Source of the DNA: Paraburkholderia franconis
GTDB lineage: Bacteria > Pseudomonadota > Gammaproteobacteria > Burkholderiales > Burkholderiaceae
DNA length: 64,000 nucleotides
Assembly: GCF_009362735.1 (NCBI RefSeq)
Contig: NZ_WHNP01000038.1
Location: forward strand, 1 to 64,000
Reading direction: 5' to 3'
The stretch's first letter is position 1, and every line of letters starts with the position of its first letter. Shown here piece after piece: positions 26,492 through 33,883 of this stretch. The translations under genes were made by a program, and so were the position numbers. The notes under the pieces were generated by a model that was not told where the DNA came from, made no database searches, and saw only the letters and a list, made by a program, of their open reading frames with translations.

Positions 26492-27589
26492 ATGAAAGTT
26501 GCCATCGTTGGCGCAGGTCTGATCGGTCACACCATCGCGCACATGTTGCGTGAGACGGGCGACTACGAAGTGGTCGCGATGGACCGCGATCAGCACGCGC
26601 TCGACAAGCTGGCCGCGCAAGGCATTCCGACCCGCCGCGTCGATTCCGCCGATGCCGCCGCGCTGCGCGCCGCCATCCAGGGCTTCGACGCGCTCATCAA
26701 CGCGCTGCCGTATTACCTCGCGGTGAGCGTCGCAACGGCGGCGAAGGGCGCGGGCGTGCACTATTTCGACCTGACGGAAGACGTGCGCGCGACGCATGCG
26801 ATCCGCGCGATCGCCGACAGCGCCGAGCACGCGTTCATGCCGCAGTGTGGCCTCGCGCCGGGCTTCATCGGCATCGCTGCGCATGAACTGGCGAACCGCT
26901 TCAGTGAAATTCGCGATGTGAAGATGCGCGTCGGCGCGCTGCCCGAGTTTCCGACCAATGCATTGAAGTACAACCTGACGTGGAGCGTCGACGGCCTCAT
27001 CAACGAGTACTGCCAGCCGTGCGAAGCGATCCGCGACAGCCGCACGCAATGGGTGCAGCCGCTCGAAGGCCTCGAGCATTTTTCGCTCGACGGCATCGAG
27101 TACGAGGCGTTCAACACGTCGGGCGGTCTGGGGACGCTGTGCGAGACGCTGGCGGGCCGCGTCGAGACGCTCGACTACAAGTCGGTGCGCTATCCGGGCC
27201 ATCGCGACCTGATGCAGTTCCTGCTCGAAGATCTGCGTCTTGCGACCGACCGCGACACGTTGAAGACGATCATGCGCCGCTCGGTGCCGTCGACGGCTCA
27301 GGATGTCGTGCTCGTCTTCATCACGGTGACGGGCGTGCGCGAAGGCCAGCTGGTGCAGGAAGTGTTCACGCGCAAGATCTTCGCGAAGACAGTGTGCGGC
27401 GTGCCGATGAGCGCGATCCAGATCACCACGGCGGGCGCGATGTGCGCGGTGCTCGACCTGTTCCGCGAAAAGAAGCTGCCGCAAAGCGGGTTCGTGCGTC
27501 AGGAGCAGGTGTCGCTGCGCGAGTTTCTCGCGAACCGTTTCGGGCAACTGTACGAAGGCCGCTCGCTGGAGGCGATGGCGACGGTTTGA
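26492..27589 (+). CDS. Saccharopine dehydrogenase-like NAD(P)-dependent enzyme
   Basis: A 365-aa oxidoreductase of the saccharopine dehydrogenase / lysine 6-dehydrogenase group. The Rossmann motif GAGLIG is at residues 7-12 (MKVAIVGAGLIGHTIAHML), and the blocks HYFDLTEDVRATHAI, MPQCGLAPGFIGIAAHEL and ETLDYKSVRYPGH are typical of the group. The likely reaction is oxidation of an amino acid (perhaps lysine) at the epsilon position, but carboxynorspermidine- or saccharopine-type chemistry is equally possible. AAAGGAG before the ATG at 26492 decides the start. The Lrp-family gene upstream and a strong terminator downstream define a small unit. Confidence 0.85.
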   Translation: MKVAIVGAGLIGHTIAHMLRETGDYEVVAMDRDQHALDKLAAQGIPTRRVDSADAAALRAAIQGFDALINALPYYLAVSVATAAKGAGVHYFDLTEDVRATHAIRAIADSAEHAFMPQCGLAPGFIGIAAHELANRFSEIRDVKMRVGALPEFPTNALKYNLTWSVDGLINEYCQPCEAIRDSRTQWVQPLEGLEHFSLDGIEYEAFNTSGGLGTLCETLAGRVETLDYKSVRYPGHRDLMQFLLEDLRLATDRDTLKTIMRRSVPSTAQDVVLVFITVTGVREGQLVQEVFTRKIFAKTVCGVPMSAIQITTAGAMCAVLDLFREKKLPQSGFVRQEQVSLREFLANRFGQLYEGRSLEAMATV

Positions 27590-27678
27590 CCGTCTGACCT
27601 GGGCGCACAAAAGCGGAACCGGGGGCAGGGTAAACGTATCAGGCTCCGCAGAGGGCCGCCTGAGAGGCAATAGCGAAG

Positions 27679-27713
27679 CGGGCGTTCGACCAAAGAGGTC
27701 GAACGCCCGTTTT
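27679..27713 (+). terminator. Intrinsic terminator after the saccharopine-dehydrogenase-like gene
   Basis: A perfect 13-bp stem CGGGCGTTCGACC/GGTCGAACGCCCG with a five-base loop is followed by TTTT. Confidence 0.9.
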
Positions 27714-27803
27714 GTCGTCCGGCGCGTGCTGAAGATATGTGCCGAAGGCGTGTGCTGAATACGCGCCGAAGGTGTGCGATGAAGCCGCGTGACCGTGCAC
27801 GTG

Positions 27804-28424
27804 TCAGACGGGCATCGGCGGCAGCATCACGCCGGCATGTCGCGACGCTTGCACGATCTGCGCGAGCAGCGCGTCGTAATCGGCGGGAACGGGCGCGGTG
27901 TTGTCGAACATCAGCAGGCCTTCGCGCTGGTCGCCCGTCGGCACGAAGCGGCGCTGCCGGTACTCGTCCCAATGCGAGAGCTTGTATGCGTCGTTCGGAT
28001 TGCCGCGCGCGAGAATGCGCTCGCGCGCCGTCTCTTCCGACGTCGCAACCCACACGACGCTGATCTTCACGTCCTTGGGCACGCCGAGCCACGCGTGATC
28101 GAAGAGCTTGCGCTCGCGCACTTCTCGCGACAGCGGCCCGACGGCAATCACGCCGATGCCGAGCCGCAGATTCTCGGCGGCCGTATCGAACAGGCCGCGA
28201 TATTCGGGGTCGCGAAAATGCTGGAGAAAAAGCGGACTGTCGCGATCGTTCGGATCGCCCGTCAGCGCGCCGATCGCGGCCGCGCTATAGGCGCCGTAGA
28301 GCGTGTCCTTGTCCAGCAGACAGAAGGCATGGCCCGTCGCCTTCGTCAATGGGCCGATCAGCCGTTTGGCGAGCGTTGTCTTGCCGGTGCCCGCATGGCC
28401 ACAGATAAAAACCAGATGCGTCAC
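27804..28424 (-). CDS. P-loop kinase-like ATP-binding protein
   Basis: A 206-aa protein with an N-terminal Walker A (GHAGTGKTTLAKRL, residues 8-21) and a kinase-like architecture: DKDTLYG, a distal FDTAAENLRLGIGVIAVGPLS stretch (in part), and VVWVATSEETARERILAR, a lid-like Arg-rich helix. It looks like an AAA_33/zeta-toxin or gluconate-kinase-type P-loop protein; the substrate is unknown. The GTG at 28424 overlaps the cydX stop as GTGA, with GAGGAC upstream, so the two genes are translationally coupled. That coupling is unusual, as cydX normally follows cydB. Confidence 0.8.
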   Translation of the reverse strand: MTHLVFICGHAGTGKTTLAKRLIGPLTKATGHAFCLLDKDTLYGAYSAAAIGALTGDPNDRDSPLFLQHFRDPEYRGLFDTAAENLRLGIGVIAVGPLSREVRERKLFDHAWLGVPKDVKISVVWVATSEETARERILARGNPNDAYKLSHWDEYRQRRFVPTGDQREGLLMFDNTAPVPADYDALLAQIVQASRHAGVMLPPMPV

Positions 28425-28567
28425 GTGGATGAGTCCTCGGTCCTGGATGGCGTGGGGGCGGGCGTGTCGTCGCGGGTGAACGTGCCGTTCGCCTCGAGCC
28501 ACATCGCGTTGATGATCCCAAAGCCCAGCGCCACGCCAATGCCCAGAATCCAGCTGAAGTACCACAT
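28421..28567 (-). CDS. cydX: CydX, small subunit of cytochrome bd oxidase (orphan)
   Basis: A 48-aa membrane protein that begins MWYFSWILGIGVALGFGIIN and continues AMWLEA, the diagnostic N-terminus and single membrane helix of CydX (YbgT), the small stabilising subunit of cytochrome bd-I oxidase. Trp2, Tyr3, Phe4 and the membrane Glu are conserved with the E. coli protein. A GGGGAGG ribosome-binding site before the ATG at 28567 is strong. The tail is longer than usual and rich in Thr/Pro/Asp. cydA and cydB are not in the window: the next upstream gene is the plus-strand FitA antitoxin. It is coupled to the P-loop gene downstream. Confidence 0.88.
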   Translation of the reverse strand: MWYFSWILGIGVALGFGIINAMWLEANGTFTRDDTPAPTPSRTEDSST

Positions 28568-28703
28568 CGAAGCCTCCCCTGAAGCGCCGCTTGCCCGCGC
28601 GTGGACGCCGTAGTCCATGAGGCGCCCCTGAACCGATCTTGAACGCGAAGGCGGCATGCTGCAACCCCTATGCCATCTGGCCAGCTTGACTGCGCGATTC
28701 TTG

Positions 28704-28722
28704 GTGATATCATTGATATCAC
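28704..28722. promoter_or_regulatory. Operator of the FitAB toxin-antitoxin pair
   Basis: A perfect inverted repeat, GTGATATCA-t-TGATATCAC, starts 39 bases before the antitoxin ATG; ACACGTGT, another palindrome, overlaps its end. VapBC/FitAB complexes repress their own promoter at such dyads. Confidence 0.8.
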
Positions 28723-28742
28723 ACGTGTACCGGGGAATTGAA

Positions 28743-28988
28743 ATGGCAAATCTGTTGGTCCGAGGTCTGGACGATGCGTTGGTGCAGAGCCTGCGTGAGC
28801 AGGCCGCGTCTCACGGGCGCAGCGTCGAAGCAGAACATCGGGAAATCCTGGCGCAGGCGCTCTTTCAGCCGAAGAAGCTCAGCTTTGCCGAGTTGCTGAT
28901 GAGCATGCCGGACGTCGGCGAAGACGCCGACTTCGAGCGCCTGCATGACGCAACTGATGAAAGCGAGGGACCGGGTGTATTTGATTGA
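28743..28988 (+). CDS. fitA: FitA-like ribbon-helix-helix antitoxin
   Basis: An 81-aa protein with an N-terminal ribbon-helix-helix DNA-binding domain (MANLLVRGLDDALVQSLREQ, AASHGRSVEAEHREIL), the FitA/VapB pattern, and an acidic C-terminus (ELLMSMPDVGEDADF) expected to wrap the toxin. The ATG at 28743 is the family start; the earlier in-frame codon crosses the operator. It overlaps the toxin gene and is preceded by a perfect dyad. The pair would act as an addiction or stress module that inhibits translation by RNA cleavage when the antitoxin is lost. Confidence 0.9.
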   Translation: MANLLVRGLDDALVQSLREQAASHGRSVEAEHREILAQALFQPKKLSFAELLMSMPDVGEDADFERLHDATDESEGPGVFD

Positions 28989-29403
28989 TACCAATGTAAT
29001 CAGCGAAATGCGCAAGAGCAGCCGCGCCAATCCTGGCGTTCAGGCATTTTTCGAAGCAGCGAGAGATGAGGGGCATCGCCTGTATCTGTCGGTCGTGACC
29101 GTGGGCGAGTTGCGGCGCGGTGTCGATCTGATCCGGCATCGCGGTGACAAGTTTCAGGCGTTGCGGCTGGAAGGATGGCTCGATACGATCATCGATTCGT
29201 TCAGCAGCCACATCCTGAATGTCGGCACCGACGTTGCGCAAACATGGGGCCATCTGCGCGTGCAGCACCCCGAGCACTCGCTCGACAAGATGATCGCGGC
29301 GACGGCACTGATCTACAACCTGACCGTCGTGACGCGCAACGTGGCAGACTTCGACGGAACGGGCGCGCGGGTGCTGAACCCGTTCCAGCCGGCAGAAGAG
29401 TAG
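28975..29403 (+). CDS. fitB: FitB-like PIN-domain toxin ribonuclease
   Basis: A 142-aa PIN-domain (VapC family) toxin. The acidic metal-site residues are present: Asp in MYLIDTNVISEM (residue 5), Glu in TVGELRRG, Asp in HSLDKMIAATAL, and the Asp in TRNVADFDGTG. The GTG at 28975 is chosen because AGGG lies five bases before it and the product then starts at the family position; ATG codons at 28945 and 28957 are alternatives with poorer sites. It overlaps the antitoxin by 14 bases. Known relatives cleave tRNA or rRNA; the target here is unknown. Confidence 0.87.
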   Translation: MYLIDTNVISEMRKSSRANPGVQAFFEAARDEGHRLYLSVVTVGELRRGVDLIRHRGDKFQALRLEGWLDTIIDSFSSHILNVGTDVAQTWGHLRVQHPEHSLDKMIAATALIYNLTVVTRNVADFDGTGARVLNPFQPAEE

Positions 29404-29719
29404 CGGCGCGGCCGGTGCAGACGGGGCACGGGTGTCTGTACAACGAAGCAACAAAGCGAACAACAGCAAGCGCGCTGTATGGAACCGGAAAGGACGGGGC
29501 AAGAGTAAGCGCCAAAGCGCGAACTCTGGTCGACCGCTCTGCGTGGGATCGGAGTAAGTGCTGAAGCACTAACTCCAGCCGACAGCTAAAGCGCCAACTC
29601 CGGTCGACCGCTCTGCGTGGGACCGGAGTAAGTGCTCTGCATGGGGCTGGAGTAAGTGCTGAAGCACTAACTCCAGCCGACAGCTAAAGCGCCAACTCCG
29701 GTCGACAGGGAGACGAACA
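29404..29719 (+). other. Spacer holding a cluster of hairpin modules
   Basis: 316 bases between the toxin gene and the lipoprotein gene. The left 90 bases hold nothing I recognise. The right part is made of repeated GAGTAA-hairpin-AACTC modules, described separately. Confidence 0.7.
29502..29706 (+). repeat. Reiterated GAGTAA-hairpin-AACTC leader modules
   Basis: At least four modules: one at 29502-29534 (GAGTAA, GCGC-caaa-GCGC, ACTC), two identical 58-base copies at 29551-29608 and 29649-29706 (GGAGTAA, GTGCT-gaa-GCACT, AACTCC), and a truncated one at 29625-29636. The linker CGCTCTGCGTGGGA repeats between the first two modules and follows the first 58-base copy. The last copy ends in GGTCGAC followed by AGGGAGAC, the ribosome-binding site of the lipoprotein gene. 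A single-copy version precedes kguT. Likely grown by duplication; the function is unknown. Confidence 0.9.
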
Positions 29720-30199
29720 ATGAGACGTAAGCAAAGCCTGGCGACGCGCGCCGCCGCAGCGGCACGCACGGCCCAGTCGCTCACGCTCTTGGTGGTTGCG
29801 ATGATGGCCGCGTCACTCGTCGCTGGTTGCGCGTCCACGCCCGCCGACAAGGCGCCGTTCAAGGACGTGCCCGCCGAGCGCATCGTCAAGCCGGACGTCA
29901 CGCAACCGGGCGCCGGCAGGGTGGCCGTCGACCTGCGGCGCGAGCGGACCGACAACGTCATCGTCCGCTTTCGCGATGCCCTCGTGTATGTCGACGGCGA
30001 ACGCGTCGCGGACATCATGAACGGCGAGCACATCGTCTTCTGGCTCACGCCAGGCACGCATCGCATCGCGGTGTCGACGCAGTTCGACCCTGTCGTGGAG
30101 ATCGGCTTCTTCGTGACGCCGGACACGCGCTATTCGAATCGCGCCAGCGTTTCGTTCAACGACGATCACCGCATCATGTTGCGGCGCGTCGCCAATTGA
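29720..30199 (+). CDS. Conserved hypothetical lipoprotein
   Basis: A 159-aa protein with a basic N-terminus, a hydrophobic segment, and a lipobox (SLVAGC, Cys about residue 37). The mature part is a compact beta-rich domain (GRVAVDLRRERTDN, FRDALVYVDGERVADIMNG, FWLTPGTHRIAVSTQFDP) that resembles PEGA-like or DUF-type small periplasmic lipoproteins. No catalytic motif is seen. The ATG has AGGGAGAC from the last repeated leader module. It is likely a single-gene unit and is probably anchored in the outer membrane. Confidence 0.75.
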   Translation: MRRKQSLATRAAAAARTAQSLTLLVVAMMAASLVAGCASTPADKAPFKDVPAERIVKPDVTQPGAGRVAVDLRRERTDNVIVRFRDALVYVDGERVADIMNGEHIVFWLTPGTHRIAVSTQFDPVVEIGFFVTPDTRYSNRASVSFNDDHRIMLRRVAN

Positions 30200-30395
30200 C
30201 AGGCAGGCTCGACGCGACATTCACAATTCGACACACCGCGCCGGTTCGAGCCGACGTAACATCGGGGACTCGTATCGCACGCCGCGCTCATGCCGGCTTT
30301 GCGTCGCGATTGGGCGGCACACGAACAGGACAAGCGCCCATCGCGACTAACCGCTTTCAATCCGCGAAGCCGAATCGTTTTCAAGGTATTCAATC

Positions 30396-31373
30396 ATGCT
30401 GATCAACTGCGCCGCGTATCAGGATGGCCGCAAGCTGGCCGACATCGAGATCGACGACATCAGCGTTTATGTCGCCAAATCCGAGTGCTTCGTCTGGGTC
30501 GCGTTGAAAGACCCGGGCCCAGGCGAGCTCGAAGTGATGAAGCACGAATTCGGGCTGCACGAACTGGCCGTCGAGGACGTGCGTCACGGCCATCAGCGTC
30601 CGAAGATGGAGGAGTACGGCGATTCGCTGTTCGCCGTCATGCACACCATCGAGACCGACGACGACGGCGAGTTCGTGATCGGCGAGGTCGACGTGTTCGT
30701 CGGTGCAAACTACGTGCTGTCGGTGCGGCGCGGCACGCGTCATGGCTTCCAGGAAGTCCGTGCGCGGTGCGAGCGCGAACCGCAGTTGCTGAAGGAGGGC
30801 GCGGCGTTCGTGCTGTACGCGCTCGCCGACAATGTCGTCGACCGCTACTTCCCGCTTCTCGAAGCGATCGGCACCGAGATCGAGGAAATCGAGGACCGCA
30901 TCTTCGACAAGCACGACCTCGCCGCGTCGCGTGCGATCATCGAAGATCTGTACTCGTTGAAGCGCCGCCTCGTCATGCTCCAGCATCACATCGCGCCGCT
31001 GCTCGAAGGCATCAGCAAGCTCACGGGCGGACGCATTCCGTCCATTTGCGTCGGCATGCAGGCGTACTTCCGCGATGTCTACGATCACCTCGATCGCATC
31101 GTGCGGACCATCGAAGGGCGCCGCGAAATGATCGTCACGGCCATTCAGGTCAATCTCGGCATGATCTCGCTCGCCGAGAACGAAGTGACCAAGCGCCTCG
31201 GCTCGTTCGCCGCGCTGTTCGCCGTGCCGACCATGATCGCCGGCATCTACGGGATGAACTTCCAGGAGATTCCCGAGCTGCACTTCAAGTACGGCTATCC
31301 CATCTGCCTGCTGGTGATGCTGCTGATCGACCTCGCGCTGTACCGGGGCTTCAAGAAGGCAAACTGGCTGTAG
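30396..31373 (+). CDS. corA: CorA-family magnesium/cobalt transporter
   Basis: A 325-aa channel protein. A long cytoplasmic domain of alpha/beta type and a long helix (LLEAIGTEIEEIEDRIFD, SLKRRLVMLQHHIAPLLEG) leads to two C-terminal membrane helices; the loop after the first carries the diagnostic YGMNF motif (GMN at 286-288). It should form a pentameric inner-membrane channel for Mg2+ (and Co2+/Ni2+). The start at 30396 keeps the N-terminal strand. It stands 197 bases after the lipoprotein gene and is convergent with the LysE gene, with only 29 bases between. Confidence 0.95.
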   Translation: MLINCAAYQDGRKLADIEIDDISVYVAKSECFVWVALKDPGPGELEVMKHEFGLHELAVEDVRHGHQRPKMEEYGDSLFAVMHTIETDDDGEFVIGEVDVFVGANYVLSVRRGTRHGFQEVRARCEREPQLLKEGAAFVLYALADNVVDRYFPLLEAIGTEIEEIEDRIFDKHDLAASRAIIEDLYSLKRRLVMLQHHIAPLLEGISKLTGGRIPSICVGMQAYFRDVYDHLDRIVRTIEGRREMIVTAIQVNLGMISLAENEVTKRLGSFAALFAVPTMIAGIYGMNFQEIPELHFKYGYPICLLVMLLIDLALYRGFKKANWL

Positions 31374-31402
31374 CGCGTGTGGGCCGGGTCGCGTCGAATG
31401 CC

Positions 31403-32041
31403 TCAGCGCTTCGTCAGCGCGAGCCGCACGCCCAGGCCGATGAACCCCGCGCCCACCACGCGGTCGATCCACCGCCGCACGGCCGGTTTCGAGCGTACGG
31501 CACGCGCGGCCGTCGCGGCGAGCCACGCGACCACGCAATCGTTGATGAGCCCGAGCGTCACGAACACCGCGCCCAGCACGAGAAAGGCCAACGTCTTGTG
31601 CGGGCTGTCGGCGCTGACGAACTGCGGGAAGAACGCTATATAGAAGAGCAGCACTTTCGGGTTCGACGCGTTTGTCACGAAGCCGCGAAAGAGCAGTGTG
31701 CCGCGCGAAAGCCGCGGCACGTCGGGCGGCGCTTCGCCCTTCGCCACGGCCGTCGCCGTCGGCCACAGCATTCTCAAGCCGAGATACATCAGGTACGCGG
31801 CGCCGATCCATTTGATCGCGTTGAACGCGCCCGGCGACGCCGCCAGCAGCGCCGTGATGCCGAGCGCGCACGCGACCGTATGCATGCAGCCACCGAACGC
31901 AACCCCGACGGCCGACAGCAGCCCCGCTCGCCGTCCCTGCGCGATGCTTTGCCCGGCGACATACGCGATGTCCGGTCCGGGCGTGAGATTGAGGACCGTG
32001 ACGGCGGCGAGAAAGAGCGGGAACTGGCTGATACCGAGCAT
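31403..32041 (-). CDS. LysE/RhtB-family amino-acid exporter
   Basis: A 212-aa inner-membrane protein with six hydrophobic segments. The family blocks TVLNLTPGPDIAYVAGQSIA (N-terminal helix-loop), GVAFGGCMHTVACALG, and FVTNASNPKVLLFYIAFFPQF are intact. RhtB/LysE members export homoserine, threonine, leucine, arginine or lysine; the substrate here is not decidable. The ATG at 32041 has GGAG five bases upstream. It is divergent from the rbs operon across 579 bases. Confidence 0.9.
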   Translation of the reverse strand: MLGISQFPLFLAAVTVLNLTPGPDIAYVAGQSIAQGRRAGLLSAVGVAFGGCMHTVACALGITALLAASPGAFNAIKWIGAAYLMYLGLRMLWPTATAVAKGEAPPDVPRLSRGTLLFRGFVTNASNPKVLLFYIAFFPQFVSADSPHKTLAFLVLGAVFVTLGLINDCVVAWLAATAARAVRSKPAVRRWIDRVVGAGFIGLGVRLALTKR

Positions 32042-32522
32042 GACGACTCCATGTTGAATGGCCGTTGCGCCCGCATGGCCGTCGTGACGATCGCAACGCG
32101 CGAGCCCAGGACGGCCCCATACGAACCATCGGCCCATAATACGCACATCGCACCTGTTGCGCCGATCACGACGGCCGGGGCTTTTCCCCTCTTTCCCCTT
32201 GCCGCGCGAGCGAGAAGAGGCCAGCATAGGCGTCCTGCCTGCCGCGGAACTTGCGGCTTGCGGGCGGATGGAAAACAGCAAGGCAGTACCGGCGCGTTGC
32301 AGCGCCGGGCATCACGAGCGCCGCTGCGCGCGGGACGCGTTCTGGCCACAGGCGGCTCCCATCGCACAGGGCGATCAACGGGCAGAACCGAGCGAGCGAT
32401 CCGTGTCACGACGTCATTCGAAGCACCGCCGAAGCTTCGCGGCAACACGTGCGTCCAAAGGCGCCAAGCCTTGCCCAACGCATGCGTCGCGGGTGCGATG
32501 TGCAGCGCAGCACCGCCCACCG

Positions 32523-32554
32523 TTGACATCGCGAACAGGCACCGTCGAGAATAT
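32523..32554 (+). promoter_or_regulatory. Probable sigma70 promoter of the rbs operon
   Basis: TTGACA at 32523-32528 with a candidate -10 in the stretch GAGAATAT (32547-32554) at 18-20 bases spacing. The RbsR-type dyad starts directly after it, so bound repressor would cover the transcription start. Confidence 0.5.
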
Positions 32555-32558
32555 CGCT

Positions 32559-32572
32559 CGCAAACGTTTGCG
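32559..32572. promoter_or_regulatory. RbsR/LacI-type operator of the rbs operon
   Basis: CGCAAACGTTTGCG is a perfect 14-bp palindrome with the central CG step of LacI-family operators and is close to the E. coli RbsR core (CGAAACGTTTCG). It lies 49 bases before rbsB, and the operon encodes a LacI-type regulator. Confidence 0.85.
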
Positions 32573-32585
32573 CACAAACAAAAAC

Positions 32586-32602
32586 GGACTCGCCCCGAGT
32601 CC
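32586..32602 (+). promoter_or_regulatory. Hairpin just before the rbsB ribosome-binding site
   Basis: A perfect 7-bp stem GGACTCG/CGAGTCC with a three-base loop, followed by AACAACTGGAG and the start codon. It may stabilise the mRNA or modulate initiation; there is no U-tract. Confidence 0.5.
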
Positions 32603-32620
32603 AACAACTGGAGATACCAC

Positions 32621-33574
32621 ATGAACCACCGCATTCGTCGCCGCGTCCTGATGGCCGCTGTCGTGTTCACGGCCGCCGCCATGCCGTTCTCGTCGGCCTG
32701 GGCCCAGGCCGCCAAAAAACCGAAAGTCGCGCTCGTGATGAAGTCGCTCGCCAACGAGTTCTTCCTCACGATGGAAACGGGCGCGAAGGACTATCAGAAG
32801 CACAACGCCAGCACCTTCGACCTGATCACGAACGGCATCAAGGACGAGACGGATACGGCGAACCAGATCCGCATCGTCGAGCAGATGATCGTCTCGAAGG
32901 TCGATGCGATCGTGCTCGCGCCGGCGGATTCGAAGGCGCTCGTGCCCGTGGTCAAGAAGGCGGTGGACGCGGGCATCATCGTCGTGAACATCGACAACCG
33001 GCTCGACACCGACGTACTCAAGTCGAAGGACCTGAACATTCCGTTCGTCGGTCCGGACAACGCGAAGGGCGCCGAGAAGGTCGGCGACTATCTGGCGAAG
33101 AAGCTGAAGTCGGGCGACGAGGTGGGCATCGTCGAAGGCGTATCGACGACGACCAACGCGCAGCAGCGCACGGCCGGCTTCAAGGCGGCGATGCAGAAGG
33201 TCGGCGCGAAGGTCGACACGGTGCAGTCGGGCGAATGGGAAATCGACAAGGGCAACGCGATCGCGTCGTCGATGCTCAATGCCTATCCGAACATCAAGGC
33301 GCTGCTGTGCGGCAACGACAACATGGCGATCGGCGCGGTGTCGGCCGTGCGCGCGGCGGGCAAGCAGGGCAAGGTCTACGTGGTCGGCTATGACAACATC
33401 AACGCGATCAAGCCGATGCTGAAGGACGGCCGCGTACTCGCTACGGCTGACCAGTACGCGGCGAAGCAGGCCGTGTTCGGCATCGACGTGGCGTTGAAGG
33501 CGATCGCCGGGCACAAGAAGCAGGCGGACCTGTCGGGCGTCGTCGAAACACCCGTCGATCTGGTCACGAAGTAA
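32621..33574 (+). CDS. rbsB: RbsB-like periplasmic sugar-binding protein
   Basis: A 317-aa substrate-binding protein of a sugar ABC importer. A basic N-terminus and Sec signal peptide (LMAAVVFTAAAMPFSSAWAQ) precede the class I fold of the ribose/LacI-like family (KVALVMKSLANEFFLTMETG, VDAIVLAPADSKALVPVVKK, IIVVNIDN, VGYDNINAIKPMLKDGRVL). The ATG has GGAG seven bases upstream; the frame continues upstream only by chance. Ribose is the best guess because the operon carries RbsK; some relatives bind ribitol or other pentoses. It is the first gene of the rbs operon. Confidence 0.93.
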   Translation: MNHRIRRRVLMAAVVFTAAAMPFSSAWAQAAKKPKVALVMKSLANEFFLTMETGAKDYQKHNASTFDLITNGIKDETDTANQIRIVEQMIVSKVDAIVLAPADSKALVPVVKKAVDAGIIVVNIDNRLDTDVLKSKDLNIPFVGPDNAKGAEKVGDYLAKKLKSGDEVGIVEGVSTTTNAQQRTAGFKAAMQKVGAKVDTVQSGEWEIDKGNAIASSMLNAYPNIKALLCGNDNMAIGAVSAVRAAGKQGKVYVVGYDNINAIKPMLKDGRVLATADQYAAKQAVFGIDVALKAIAGHKKQADLSGVVETPVDLVTK

Positions 33575-33883
33575 GGAGCCCGCGTGGGCCGTGCGGGAAC
33601 ATTCGGCGTGCACGACGCCCGACGGTCCGCGCGTCGAGATAAACGCGCGCTCAAGAAATTCGCCGCGCCGCCGTTATGCCAGAGGTAAGCGTCATGACGG
33701 CCGGCCAGCCGCGCGAGCAGATGGACGGGCGCAGCCCGAAAAGCCGTGTCGTCCGGATGCGCACGGCTTCGGGCCTGCTGTCCGCATGAACGGCGCGGCC
33801 GTGCGGCGGCGCTGCACGACGGGCCGACGCACGAGGCGCAGTCCGCTGCAGCGCCGCGCGGCGGCTATGAGATCTGGATCACG
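33575..33883 (+). other. Long spacer between rbsB and rbsA
   Basis: 309 bases without a credible gene. It is GC-rich with short inverted repeats (for example CGACGC/GCGTCG near 33623-33640), which may protect the upstream rbsB message, but I cannot identify a terminator. Confidence 0.45.

Larger units (their letters stand above)
32042..32620. other. Divergent intergenic region between lysE and rbsB
   Basis: 579 bases with no credible gene. The right-hand 100 bases contain the rbs promoter, an RbsR-type operator and a hairpin before the rbsB ribosome-binding site. I see nothing specific in the left 450 bases. Confidence 0.5.

Noticed and set aside
28568..28742. Remnant of cydB upstream of cydX
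   Set aside because: None of the three frames shows a CydB-like C-terminus.
30290..32620. Long plus-strand frame reading into rbsB
   Set aside because: It is a shadow of corA and of noncoding DNA; the signal peptide and Shine-Dalgarno place the start at 32621.
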